The notes below the pieces were generated by a model. That model was not told the origin of the DNA. It saw only the letters and a program-made list of their open reading frames with translations, and did no database searches. DNA of 64,000 bases from Streptomyces tropicalis (GTDB lineage Bacteria > Actinomycetota > Actinomycetes > Streptomycetales > Streptomycetaceae), in contig NZ_JARJBB010000003.1 in the NCBI RefSeq assembly GCF_029269835.1, forward strand, positions 124,001 through 188,000, read 5' to 3'. Numbering within the stretch: the first letter of the stretch is position 1; each line of letters starts with the position of its first letter. The position numbers and the translations under genes were made by a program. Shown in pieces: positions 1-8,799 of this stretch.

Positions 1-792
1 GTGGTGGGCGAGCGGCTGAGCGGCGGCGACGGGCGGGTCCTGCTGGAGACGGCGCTGCGCGACCCCGGCCGGCGCACGGTCCAGGCGGCCTGGCACACCG
101 CGGGCGCCACCCCGGTGACCCGCGCGCCCCTGCCCGACGACCGCCTGGGCACCCCGCTGCTGCCGCTGCGGGTGGCCGGGAAGACCGACGGGCAGCGGCA
201 AGTGCTGGCCGCGGCCGAGCAGATGGTGGTGGCCCTGCGGTCGGTGTACGCCTGCGACCCGCAGCCCGAGCGGATGCGCACGCCCGTGCCGGCCGGCGCG
301 GGGCGGCTGCTGCGGGGCTGCGACAACCTGGCCGACGTCGTGGCGCGCACCCGCGGTGAATGCGCCCGCCGCCACTCCCTGTTCGTGGAGGCGGTGCGCG
401 CCGGCTGCGCCGGGCCGGTGGCGGACGTGGTCGCCGAACCGGTGGGCGGGGGCCGGGTGCGGGCGGTGCTGGAGCGCGGGGACGGGGTGCGCACCGGGTT
501 CGAGCGGCTGGGCGACGGCGAACTGCGGTACGCGGGCCTTGCCCTGGTGCTGCTGACCGGGCCGGGCGTGCTGGAGGTGGACGCGGCCGGGGAGGTACCC
601 CCGGCGCTGCAGACGCTGACGGTGCTCGCCGACGGCTTCGACCGGGGGCTGGACCCCCGGCAGCGGGCCGGGCTGCTGGACCTGGCCGCGCGGATGTGCG
701 CCCGCGGGCACATCCGGCTCGCGGGCGCGGTGAGCGACGCCTCGTGGGCGCGGGGGCAGGGCGCGGCACGGGTGGTAGACCTGGTGCCGTGA
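1..792 (+). CDS. AAA-family ATP-binding protein, C-terminal part (5' end probably outside window)
   Basis: The frame is open from the first base, so the gene probably begins upstream and only the last 263 residues are seen. Residues 170-185 (LGDGELRYAGLALVLL) look like the signature segment of SMC/RecF-like AAA ATPases. Residues 207-219 (TVLADGFDRGLDP) sit where Walker B and the D-loop belong, but the usual acidic DE pair is not conserved. No Walker A is visible; it would lie upstream. The stop overlaps the GTG of the MazG-like gene, so the two are probably translationally coupled. The family call is moderate; substrate and role are unknown. Confidence 0.6.
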   Translation: MVGERLSGGDGRVLLETALRDPGRRTVQAAWHTAGATPVTRAPLPDDRLGTPLLPLRVAGKTDGQRQVLAAAEQMVVALRSVYACDPQPERMRTPVPAGAGRLLRGCDNLADVVARTRGECARRHSLFVEAVRAGCAGPVADVVAEPVGGGRVRAVLERGDGVRTGFERLGDGELRYAGLALVLLTGPGVLEVDAAGEVPPALQTLTVLADGFDRGLDPRQRAGLLDLAARMCARGHIRLAGAVSDASWARGQGAARVVDLVP

Positions 793-1154
793 CGACCGAC
801 TCCGAGCATCCCGACCTCGCGGCACTGCAGCGCCGGCTGGCCGCCTTCGCGGCGGCCCGCAACTGGCAGCCGTACCACACCCCCAAGAACCTCGTCGCCG
901 CGCTGAGCGTGGAGGCGTCCGAACTGGTCGAGATCTTCCAGTGGTTGACGCCGGAGGAGTCGGCCGGGGTGATGTCCGACCCCGGGACCGCGCACCGGGT
1001 GACCGACGAGGTGGCGGACGTCCTCGCCTATCTGCTCCAGTTCTGCGAGGTGCTCGGCATCGACCCGCTGGCCGCGCTGGAGGCGAAGATCGACCGCAAC
1101 GAGTTCAGGTTCCCGCTGCCGCAGGAGGAGCCGGGGGAGGGGCGCGGGGAATGA
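789..1154 (+). CDS. MazG-like nucleotide pyrophosphohydrolase
   Basis: A 121-residue protein starting at GTG 789, which overlaps the upstream stop by 4 bases. The all-alpha NTP-PPase metal motif is visible: E42-x2-E45 in VEASELVEIFQW and E74-x2-D77 in TDEVADVLAYL. The length and the motif RNWQPYHTPKNL near residue 25 match the single-domain RS21-C6/DCTPP1-like branch, which hydrolyses non-canonical or excess (d)NTPs to monophosphates and pyrophosphate. It probably acts in the cytosol in nucleotide-pool cleaning. The coupled ATPase fragment upstream is its only obvious partner. Exact nucleotide preference cannot be read from sequence. Confidence 0.85.
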   Translation: MTTDSEHPDLAALQRRLAAFAAARNWQPYHTPKNLVAALSVEASELVEIFQWLTPEESAGVMSDPGTAHRVTDEVADVLAYLLQFCEVLGIDPLAALEAKIDRNEFRFPLPQEEPGEGRGE

Positions 1155-1341
1155 GGGAATGAGAGGAATTGCGAACTCCGTTATGACTCCGTGTAGCCAT
1201 TCAGCTGTTCGCTACCGATTTGTTGTCCATAGATTTCCGACTTCCTCTGGCTTTTCATCCCACATCCCTTCACTCTGGGTAGTGAACTGCGGTGTTCGGG
1301 CGGACGTGCGATGAGCACGTCGGGAGAGACGGGGACAGCGC
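1155..1341 (+). promoter_or_regulatory. A+T-richer upstream region of the DUF6099-like gene
   Basis: This 187-base gap is clearly less GC-rich than its surroundings (for example 1215-1275) and is the likely promoter region of the gene starting at 1342. I see no convincing -35/-10 pair and no strong dyad. A purine-rich GGGAGAGACGGGG stretch before the ATG can serve as ribosome site. Confidence 0.4.
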
Positions 1342-1812
1342 ATGGACGCGGTGCGGCTCATCCTGGCGAGCAGACGTGCCCTGGCCGGGAGCGGTGACGC
1401 CCCCGGAATACTGACGGAGGTGTGGCAGGCGCAGGCACTGGCGCAGGCGATCGGAAGCCGGCTCGCGGTCTCGGGTCCACCCGAACTGCGCGGCGAGGCA
1501 CTGGGGTTGACGGAGCTGGCGGGCCGGGGCTGCGGCGTGCTGGACGTGCCGCACCTCGACACCGGGGAGTTGCGGGCGGCCCGGCTCACCGAGCTGGACG
1601 ACGCCCGGCAGACCCTGCTGTGCCTGGGCGGCCTGCTCGGCGAGGTCGGCATCGCCCTGCTCGGCATCGCCAGCTCGGCGGCGGACGAGGGCACGTACTG
1701 GCAGTGCATCGAGGCGATCGACGCGGCGGACGAGTCCCGGGACCGGGTCCGGGAGATGCTCCGCAAACTGGCGGCGAGGGAGGCGGCCCTCCCGGAGCGC
1801 GAGGCCGGCTGA
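1342..1812 (+). CDS. Conserved Streptomyces protein, DUF6099-like
   Basis: A 156-residue soluble, largely helical protein beginning MDAVRLILASRRALAG. It has no signal peptide, membrane segment or catalytic motif that I recognise. From memory the N-terminus matches a small Streptomyces-restricted family annotated DUF6099; function unknown. It ends in a charged helix (EMLRKLAAREAALPERE). It stands alone between the MazG-like gene and an F420-type oxidoreductase with a 72-base gap downstream, so nothing in the context assigns a role. Confidence 0.6.
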   Translation: MDAVRLILASRRALAGSGDAPGILTEVWQAQALAQAIGSRLAVSGPPELRGEALGLTELAGRGCGVLDVPHLDTGELRAARLTELDDARQTLLCLGGLLGEVGIALLGIASSAADEGTYWQCIEAIDAADESRDRVREMLRKLAAREAALPEREAG

Positions 1813-1884
1813 CCCGGCCGGCCGGGCGGGGGCGGCACGGGTGCCGGTGCCGCCGGACGGCGCCCCGGCGTGCAGGATGGAGGC

Positions 1885-2808
1885 ATGGATCTGCGTATCT
1901 TCACCGAGCCCCAGCAGGGGGCGAGCTACGACACCCTGCTCACCGTGGCCAAGGCCACCGAGGACCTCGGATTCGACGCCTTCTTCCGCTCGGACCACTA
2001 CCTCCGCATGGGCGACGCGGACGGCCTCCCCGGCCCCACCGACGCCTGGATCACCCTCGCCGGCCTCGCCCGCGAGACCCGCCGCATCCGGCTGGGCACC
2101 CTGATGACCGCCGGCACCTTCCGCCTGCCCGGAGTGCTCGCCATCCAGGTCGCCCAGGTCGACCAGATGTCCGGTGGACGGGTCGAACTCGGCCTGGGGG
2201 CGGGCTGGTTCGAGGAGGAGCACAAGGCGTACGGCATCCCCTTCCCGAAGGAGAAGTTCGGCCGCCTGGAGGAGCAGCTGGCCATCGTCACCGGCCTGTG
2301 GGCCACCGAGGTGGGCAAGACCTTCGACTTCCACGGCACCCACTACGACCTCACCGGCTCGCCCGCGCTGCCCAAGCCCGCGCAGGCCAAGGTCCCGGTG
2401 CTCATCGGCGGGCACGGCGCGACCCGCACGCCGCGGCTCGCGGCACAGTACGCCGACGAGTTCAACATCCCCTTCGCCTCGGTCGAGGACAGCGAGCGCC
2501 AGTTCGGCCGGGTGCGGGCCGCTGCCGAGGAGGCCGGCCGCCGCCCCGGCGACCTGACGTACTCCAACGCGCTCGTGGCCTGCGTCGGCCGGGACGACCG
2601 GGAGGTCGCCCGCCGGGCCGCCGTCATCGGCCGCGACGTCGACGAGCTGAAGGCGAACGGCCTGGCCGGCACTCCGGACGAGGTCGTCGAGAAGATCGCC
2701 ACGTACGCCGCGATCGGTTCGCAGCGGATCTACCTCCAGATCCTCGACCTCCACGACCTGGACCACCTGGAGCTGATCTCCTCCCAGGTCCAGTCCCAGC
2801 TGTCGTAG
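1885..2808 (+). CDS. LLM-class F420-dependent oxidoreductase
   Basis: A 307-residue luciferase-like monooxygenase fold. Typical segments are FDAFFRSDHY near residue 30, the cofactor-side strand RLGTLMTAGTFRLP, and GGRVELGLGAGWFEEEH near residue 100. Length and the C-terminal pattern GTPDEVVEKIATYAAIGSQRIYLQ fit the actinobacterial subfamily annotated as F420-dependent oxidoreductases (hydride transfer from F420H2); the substrate is unknown. I chose ATG 1885 because GGATGGAGG lies just upstream; an in-frame GTG at 1870 lacks a site. It is monocistronic and converges on the TPR gene. Confidence 0.88.
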   Translation: MDLRIFTEPQQGASYDTLLTVAKATEDLGFDAFFRSDHYLRMGDADGLPGPTDAWITLAGLARETRRIRLGTLMTAGTFRLPGVLAIQVAQVDQMSGGRVELGLGAGWFEEEHKAYGIPFPKEKFGRLEEQLAIVTGLWATEVGKTFDFHGTHYDLTGSPALPKPAQAKVPVLIGGHGATRTPRLAAQYADEFNIPFASVEDSERQFGRVRAAAEEAGRRPGDLTYSNALVACVGRDDREVARRAAVIGRDVDELKANGLAGTPDEVVEKIATYAAIGSQRIYLQILDLHDLDHLELISSQVQSQLS

Positions 2809-2817
2809 CCACCGGTC

Positions 2818-2889
2818 CGCCGCCGTCCCGCCCCCTGGGACGCGGCTCCGGGTCCTCCGCACGGAGGCCGGGGCGGCGGGACGGCGGGA
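2818..2889. terminator. Bidirectional hairpin terminator
   Basis: GCCGCCGTCCCGCC near 2818 pairs with GGCGGGACGGCGG near 2876, with a smaller hairpin (CCTCCGCACGGAGG) inside the loop. It lies between the convergent F420-type oxidoreductase and TPR genes. As usual in Streptomyces it has no clear U-tract. Confidence 0.55.
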
Positions 2890-2953
2890 CGGCGGGGCGG
2901 TGGGCGCTCAACCGTCCGGCTCGGGCGGCGGGCCCGCCGGGACGGCCGGTGGG

Positions 2954-5395
2954 TCAGCGGTCCGTCTCCGGGGTGCCCGCCGCGGTTCCGGGTGCGCCCC
3001 GCAGCCGTGCCTCGGCGACGGCGGCCATCCGGCGTCCCTCGGCCGAGCCGGAGCGCCCGGCGAGGTGCGCCAGCAGATGCACCGTGCTCTCCCACGCCGG
3101 GCGGTGCGCGGCGTCGTGGGCGGTCAGACGGCCGTAGGCCGCGGCGGCGACCGAGCACGCGCGCGCGGCCGCCAGGGGCCCGCCGTGCGGCGCGGGGGCC
3201 TCGACCAGCTTCGCCGCGAGGGTGAACATCGCCGAGGCCAGCTCCTCCAGCCGGGCCGCGGGCAGAGCGTCTAGGCCCACCGCGTGCGAGGCCCACTCCA
3301 GGCATGCGGCCACGTCGCCGCGGACGTTCAGAGCCAGTTCCACCAGGCCGAGCGCGGCATCGGGGTGCCCCGCACGGGCGCCGAGGGTCCACCACCGCTC
3401 GGCCGCCGCGAAGTCCCGGCGCCCGAAGCACCGCGCCCCGAGGCGGAACGCCGACTGCGCCTCCCCGGATTCGGCCGGAGCGCCCGTCATGAAGGTCGTG
3501 CCGGAGGTCTCCGCGTCGCGCACGGCGCCCGCCTCCTGACGCAGCGCGTCCAGGCGCAGCGCGGCCCGCTCCCACCACCCCTCGCCCTCGCCGTCCCGGC
3601 CGGAGCGGAGCAGGAGGAGCCCCAGGCAGAAGGCGCCGAAGGCGTCTCCCGCCTCGGCCGCCCGGCGCAACCACCGCTCCGCATCGTCGAGTTCGCCCTG
3701 CTGCATACGGCTGACGCCGACCCGCACCGCCGCCTGTGCGTCGCCCTCGTCCGCGGCCCGGGCGAACAGTTCGTCCGCCTCCTCCTGCCGGCCCTGCCGC
3801 TGGAGCAGAACGCCCAGGTTCTGCGTCGCGTTGGGCGCCTTCTGCCCGCCGGCCAGCCGCCACACCGACTCCGCCCCGGCCTCGTCGCCCCGCCGCTCCA
3901 GCACGGCCCCGAGCCCCACGGCGGCCACCCAGTCGCCGACGTCCATGCCCTGCCGGAAGCGGCACTCCGCCTCGTCGAGGTCCCCGCGCAGCAGGGCCAT
4001 CACCCCGAGGTTGTTGTACGCGGGGGACACACGGCGGGCCGCGGCCCGTTCGTACCAGGCGACGGCGCCGGGCCGGTCGCCCAGATCCTGGAGCAGCCGT
4101 CCGAGGGCGTAGGCGGCCGGCCCGCTGCCCGCGTCGGCCGCCTTCCGGTACGCCGCCGCGGCCCGGGCCGGGTCGCCGCTCCGGGCCAGGGCGTCACCAC
4201 GCCGTACCAGGTCAGCGGCCCCCGGCGGCTCCGGTTCGGGCGCGGGCACGGAGGGCACTGTCATGATCGCCCGCCCGTCCTCCGTGAGGTGCGCCACGAC
4301 CTCGAACCGCTGTCCCTCCGACGGCACTTCGGCCGGATGACGGTCCGGGTTCCGGGGGTCCCAGTGATCGGGGTGCACGTGGTGCACCGGGGCGGGCTCC
4401 GGTGCGGCACCCGCGCTGAAGCGGCTCAGACCGGACGCCGCCGTGACGGTGAGGTCCCAGTGGGGTCGCAGGATCCGCCCCGCACACTCGATCTCCGCGT
4501 GCAGCCGCCAGTGCACCCAACGCCGGTCGTCGGTCACGGGCGCGCACACCAGCAGCCCGCTCGCTCCCGGGGCGACGGTCAGAGGGAGGACGGCGGCCCC
4601 GCCCAGGGAGACCGCGGCGACCGGATGCCCGTCCAGGTCCAGCGCGATCCCGGGGCTGCGCAGTCTGCGGTACGCCTGCACCGCCCGCTGCACCGACTCC
4701 AGCAGGTCCGCGCTCATCACCATGTCCGGCATCCGCGGCCGCGCCGAGCTGACACCGTCCGCCGACAGCGGCCGACGATCCGTCACCTCCGCGTGCAGGG
4801 ACCGCACGACGACCTCGTCGGGGCCGGTCGGGGACACGGACAGGAGCAGGTTGTGGCCGGTCAGCGGGATCCGCACCGCCTCGGCGGAGTGGTCGGCCAG
4901 TCCGGGCGAGGCGATCAGCGTGAGCTGGCTGTGCACGGCGAGGGACAGCTCGAACGGCGCGTCGCCGGGAAGCGCGCGCACCGGGACGCGGCGGACCGGA
5001 CGGTGCATCTCGTACACCGCCGTGCCCCGGCTCTCGACGCCTCCGGCCCCGGCGGGCGGCACCTGCGCGGGTGGCGCCTCCGGCACGGGCGCCGACGGTG
5101 CCGGCGCTCCTCCGTCGCCGCCGCCCGGGACGGAGGCCGGGGCCGGCGGCCCGCCGGGGGCGGCCGAGGCGCCGGAGGCCGCATCCGCCGCCACGGGCAC
5201 AGGTGCTGCCGCGGCAGCGACCGCGCTGCCGGGCGGTGTCCGCCGGATCCGCCCCCCGGCCACCGCGGACAGTGCCGCCACCGCCGCGTACGGCGGCCAC
5301 GCCCTTACACCGAGGGCGCCGAGCACCCCGCCCCCGGCCAGCAGGGGGAGCCCGGTGCCGAGGGCCGTGGCAAGCCACCGGTGCGCGGCCGTCAT
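2954..5395 (-). CDS. Membrane-anchored TPR/Sel1-like repeat protein
   Basis: An 813-residue protein starting at ATG 5395, which overlaps the upstream stop by 4 bases (ATGA). The N-terminus has one or two hydrophobic segments (LATALGTGLPLLAGGGVLGALG). A Pro/Ala/Gly-rich low-complexity linker follows to about residue 135, then a beta-rich domain to about 410. The C-terminal half has tandem helical repeats such as RGDALARSGDPARAAAAYRK and AYALGRLLQDLGDRPGAVAW, which are TPR/Sel1-like. Such repeats bind proteins; no enzyme motif is seen. With its coupled partner it probably forms an envelope-facing complex of unknown role. Confidence 0.72.
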   Translation of the reverse strand: MTAAHRWLATALGTGLPLLAGGGVLGALGVRAWPPYAAVAALSAVAGGRIRRTPPGSAVAAAAAPVPVAADAASGASAAPGGPPAPASVPGGGDGGAPAPSAPVPEAPPAQVPPAGAGGVESRGTAVYEMHRPVRRVPVRALPGDAPFELSLAVHSQLTLIASPGLADHSAEAVRIPLTGHNLLLSVSPTGPDEVVVRSLHAEVTDRRPLSADGVSSARPRMPDMVMSADLLESVQRAVQAYRRLRSPGIALDLDGHPVAAVSLGGAAVLPLTVAPGASGLLVCAPVTDDRRWVHWRLHAEIECAGRILRPHWDLTVTAASGLSRFSAGAAPEPAPVHHVHPDHWDPRNPDRHPAEVPSEGQRFEVVAHLTEDGRAIMTVPSVPAPEPEPPGAADLVRRGDALARSGDPARAAAAYRKAADAGSGPAAYALGRLLQDLGDRPGAVAWYERAAARRVSPAYNNLGVMALLRGDLDEAECRFRQGMDVGDWVAAVGLGAVLERRGDEAGAESVWRLAGGQKAPNATQNLGVLLQRQGRQEEADELFARAADEGDAQAAVRVGVSRMQQGELDDAERWLRRAAEAGDAFGAFCLGLLLLRSGRDGEGEGWWERAALRLDALRQEAGAVRDAETSGTTFMTGAPAESGEAQSAFRLGARCFGRRDFAAAERWWTLGARAGHPDAALGLVELALNVRGDVAACLEWASHAVGLDALPAARLEELASAMFTLAAKLVEAPAPHGGPLAAARACSVAAAAYGRLTAHDAAHRPAWESTVHLLAHLAGRSGSAEGRRMAAVAEARLRGAPGTAAGTPETDR

Positions 5396-6084
5396 CGGGC
5401 GCCGCCGGGTGTGCGGGCGGCGGTGAGGAACTCCGAGCCGTGCAGGTCGACCCGGGTGCTCCCGGTGCGTCCGGCGGACGCCCAGTCGAGCCACAGCACC
5501 CAGCGCACCACCCCGCGGTCCACGGTGACCTGGACGTCGAGGACCTCCGACTCGTCCGCCGTCAGACGGTAGGGGAAGTCGCTCTCCGCCAGGGCCCGCA
5601 CCTCGGGCGGCTCGGGGTCGAGCCGCACCTCGAACCGGCGTACGGGGACCTCGGCCGCGTGCCGGGCCAGATCGCCCGGCAGGTCCTCGCGGGAGACCAC
5701 CTCGGCCCGCATCTGCGTCAGCACCACGGCCGCCGTCCCGGTCGCGGTCACGACGACCCGGACCGTGTGACCGCCGGCCGGCACGTCGGCCGTGCGGTCC
5801 CCCAGGTCCACCGTGACGTAGTCGTGGTCGCGGATGTGCACCGCGACGGCCACCGGGTCGGGCTCGGCCGTCCCCGCGCCGGCCCGGCGCCGGGCGAGGG
5901 CGTCCTGGACCTGGCGGGGCGCCTGCTGGGTGAGGTACGTGGTCGCCGCGGCCGCCGCGACACCGCCCGTCCACGCCAGCGTCCGGCCGGGATCCCAGAG
6001 GAGGGCCGCCCCGGCCCCCGCGGTCAGCGCCCCCGCCGTCGCACCCCACCACAGGACGCGGCGGCGCGCCTCGGTACTCGGCAT
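5392..6084 (-). CDS. Small membrane protein coupled to the TPR protein
   Basis: A 230-residue protein starting at ATG 6084 after a G-rich ribosome site. Residues 10-50 hold two hydrophobic stretches (VLWWGATAGALTAGAGAALLW and LAWTGGVAAAAATTYL), so it is probably anchored by a hairpin. The rest is beta-rich with alternating hydrophobics (VTVDLGDRTADVPAGGHTVRVVVTATG), suggesting an immunoglobulin-like sandwich. The stop overlaps the start of the TPR gene, a sign of translational coupling and a shared complex. I recognise no family name. Confidence 0.65.
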   Translation of the reverse strand: MPSTEARRRVLWWGATAGALTAGAGAALLWDPGRTLAWTGGVAAAAATTYLTQQAPRQVQDALARRRAGAGTAEPDPVAVAVHIRDHDYVTVDLGDRTADVPAGGHTVRVVVTATGTAAVVLTQMRAEVVSREDLPGDLARHAAEVPVRRFEVRLDPEPPEVRALAESDFPYRLTADESEVLDVQVTVDRGVVRWVLWLDWASAGRTGSTRVDLHGSEFLTAARTPGGAR

Positions 6085-6176
6085 GTGTCCCCCCGATCCC
6101 CCCGGCGGGCCGCGGCCGTCCGGGGTCCACGACCCTATGCCGAAGCGGTCGGCGGAGGAGGCGGGTCCGCGGAAGC

Positions 6177-7847
6177 GTGCCACCCAGGGCCGAAAAGGAG
6201 TGGTCGCAGGACCGCCGGGCCGCAACACTCGGCGGACGGCTGGTCGTCTGCCACGCGGGCCTTCCGGAGAAGTACCACGGCCGCACCTCCGGCCGGGTGC
6301 GCTCGCACGCGCTGTACGGCGACACCACGGGCGAGACGGACGAGTTCGGCCTGCCCGTGCGCTACCCGTGGGCGGAGGACTACCGGGGCAGGGCGGCCGT
6401 CGTCTACGGCCACACCCCCGTCCCGGAGGCCACCTGGCTCAACAACACCGTCTGCCTGGACACCGGCGCCGTCTTCGGCGGCAAGCTGACCGCGTTGCGC
6501 TGGCCGGAGCGGGAACTCGTCGACGTACCGGCCGAGCGGGTCTGGTACGAGCCGGCCCGGCCGCTGCGGTCCGAGGCGCCGGGCGGGCACGAGGGACGCC
6601 CGCTGGACCTGGGCGACGTGCAGGGCCGCCGGGTGGTGGAGACCCGCCACGCGGGCCGGGTCTCCGTCCGCGAGGAGAACGCGGCGGCGGCCCTGGAGGT
6701 CATGAGCCGCTTCGCGATCGACCCGCGGCTGCTGCCGTACCTGCCGCCGACCATGGCACCGACGGCGACCTCGCACGTCGAGGGGTACCTGGAGCACCCG
6801 CAGGAGGCGTTCGCCCAGTACCGGGAGGACGGTGTGGCGCGGGTCGTGTGCGAGGAGAAGCACATGGGCTCGCGCGCGGTGGCGCTGGTGTGCCGGGACG
6901 CGGAGGCGGCGCGCGGGCGGTTCGGGGCGGACGGCCCGACCGGCTCGCTCTACACCCGCACCGGCCGTCCGTTCTTCGACGACCCGGAGACGACCGAGCA
7001 GATCCTCGGCCGGCTGCGCACGGCGATCGGCGAGGCCGGCCTGTGGGACGAACTCGCCACCGACTGGCTGCTGCTGGACGCCGAGCTGCTGCCGTGGTCG
7101 CTGAAGGCGGCCGGACTGCTGCGCACGCAGTACGCGGCGGTGGGCGCGGCCGCCGGGGCGGCCCTGCCGGACGCGCTCGCCGTGCTCGACGGCGCCACCG
7201 CCCGCGGCGTCGACGTCGCGGACCTGCTGGGGCGCCAGCGTGAACGCGCCGCGGACGCCGACGCGTTCACGGCGGCCTACCGGCGCTACTGCTGGACCAC
7301 GGACGGCCTCGACGGCGTGCGCCTCGCACCGTTCCAGATCCTGGCCGTCCAGGGACGCAGCCTCGCCGGACTGCCCCACGACGAGCAACTCGCCCTGACC
7401 GACCGCATGGTGGAGCACGACGGCACCGGTCTGCTGCAGACCACCCGCCGCCTGTACGTCGACCCGGCCGACCCGGAGTCGGTGCGGGCGGGTGTCGACT
7501 GGTGGCTGGAGATGACCGGCCGCGGCGGCGAGGGCATGGTCGTCAAGCCGCTGGGCGCGCTGGTGCGCTCCGCGGGGGAGCAGGGGCGCCTGCTCCAGCC
7601 GGGCATCAAGTGCCGCGGCCGCGAGTACCTGCGGATCGTCTACGGCCCCGAGTACACGCGCCCGGAGAACCTGGCCCGGCTGCGGCAGCGGTTCCTCCGC
7701 CACAAGCGGTCGCTGGCGGTCCGGGAGTACGCGCTCGGTCTGGAGGCCCTGGACCGGCTCGCCGGCGGCGAGCCGCTGTGGCGGGTGCACGAGGCGGTGT
7801 TCGCGGTACTGGCACTGGAGTCGGAACCGGTGGACCCCCGGCTGTGA
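6177..7847 (+). pseudogene. pnkp: 5'-truncated Pnkp (polynucleotide kinase-phosphatase-ligase) retaining the ligase domain
   Basis: Bacterial Pnkp repairs broken RNA with three domains: 5'-kinase, metallophosphatase and RNA ligase. Here homology begins abruptly at GGRLVVCHAGLPEKYHGR (residues about 19-36), inside the phosphatase. The later phosphatase histidines H26 (CHAGL) and H79 (YGHTP) remain, but the GDxHG, GDxxDRG and GNH metal motifs and the whole kinase with its P-loop are gone. The ligase looks intact: nucleotidyl lysine K228 in EEKHMGSRA, EGMVVKP at 452-458 and IKCRGREYLRIVYGPEYT after it. No Hen1 methyltransferase neighbour is present. The gene could be a decaying remnant or a free-standing ligase; GTG 6177 is only the first in-frame start. 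Confidence 0.72.
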
Positions 7848-7850
7848 CCC

Positions 7851-7883
7851 GGGTGCCCGCCGTCCCGGCGGCGACGGGCACCC
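7851..7883. terminator. Convergent hairpin terminator
   Basis: GGGTGCCCG (7851-7859) pairs perfectly with CGGGCACCC (7875-7883) around a 15-base loop. It sits between the convergent truncated pnkp and NAD-kinase-like genes. Confidence 0.65.
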
Positions 7884-7899
7884 GCCGCACCACCGCCCC

Positions 7900-8799
7900 T
7901 CACCCCACCAGCCGGAGACGTCGGTCGCACACGCCGACGCGTACCGTCTGGCCCCAGGTCAGTTCCACGGCGTCGGACTCCATGCCGTCACCGAAGACGA
8001 CGAGGCGCTCGGACTCGGCGGTGAGCTCCAGGCGCCGGGACGACGGGAGTTCGCCCGCCACCAGGGAGGTGCCGGTGGCGGGGGAGGGCCAGGCCTCGCG
8101 GACGAACCACAGCAGCCGGTCCTCCGCGGGTGCGGGCAGCGGCAGGCCGCCGCCCCGCTGCTGCCAGAGCGACCGGATCCACCCGGTCGCCCCGGTGCCC
8201 GTGCCCACCAGCACCCCCGAGGAGGCCTGGGACTCGACGGCACCCCCGTCGCCGTCGAATCCCAGGCGGTAGCGGGCCGTCCGGTGGCCCGCCGCTCCCA
8301 CGTAGACCTCGTTCAGCGCGACCAGCCGCTGGGTGTCGTCCGCCACCGCCTCGACCATGGTCAGCTCGCTCGCGCCGGTGCCGCGGGCCGGGACGGCGGG
8401 CAGCAGGGCGGCCGCGTCCCGCGGGCGGTGGCGCACCAGCACGCCCGCGTTGCGCCCGGGGTCGGTGTCGATGCCCACCACCGGCTGCCCGGACAGGTAC
8501 TTGGCCGCGTTCGCCACCAGCCCGTCCTGGCCGACGACGACCACCACGTCCTCCGGCGCGAACAGGAAGCGGTCCAGGTCGGCCCGCTCCACCCGGGTCC
8601 GACGCCAGGCCAGTGGCACGGCGGCGGCCACCTCGGCCAGCGCCCGCCGGGTGCGGCGGTGCCGCTCGGCGACCTCCCCGATGTCCCGGCCCCGGGAGGA
8701 CAGGAAGAAGGCGGCCTGCCCGTGGGTGCCGTGCCGGGCCACCAACTCCTCGTACTCCGTGGTGCGATGGACCAGCACGGCCCGCGGTGCGAGGCTCAT
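7900..8799 (-). CDS. NAD-kinase-like protein (diverged)
   Basis: A 299-residue protein starting at ATG 8799, overlapping the SPFH gene's stop by 4 bases. The fold signature is that of NAD/diacylglycerol kinases: GQDG at 90-93 in place of GGDG, a GIDTDP strand at 109-114, N163-E164 in ALNEVYVG, and GTGTGATGW at 199-207 in place of the usual TPTGSTAY. Catalytic Asp92 is kept, but the Gly and Thr around it are replaced, so it may phosphorylate NAD or another nucleotide-like or lipid substrate. Coupling to an SPFH protein argues for a joint function rather than housekeeping NADP supply. Confidence 0.75.
   Translation of the reverse strand: MSLAPRAVLVHRTTEYEELVARHGTHGQAAFFLSSRGRDIGEVAERHRRTRRALAEVAAAVPLAWRRTRVERADLDRFLFAPEDVVVVVGQDGLVANAAKYLSGQPVVGIDTDPGRNAGVLVRHRPRDAAALLPAVPARGTGASELTMVEAVADDTQRLVALNEVYVGAAGHRTARYRLGFDGDGGAVESQASSGVLVGTGTGATGWIRSLWQQRGGGLPLPAPAEDRLLWFVREAWPSPATGTSLVAGELPSSRRLELTAESERLVVFGDGMESDAVELTWGQTVRVGVCDRRLRLVG

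Noticed and set aside
6085..6230. Hidden N-terminal kinase of Pnkp in another frame
   Set aside because: The divergent membrane-protein gene leaves under 100 bases, and no P-loop is readable in any frame.
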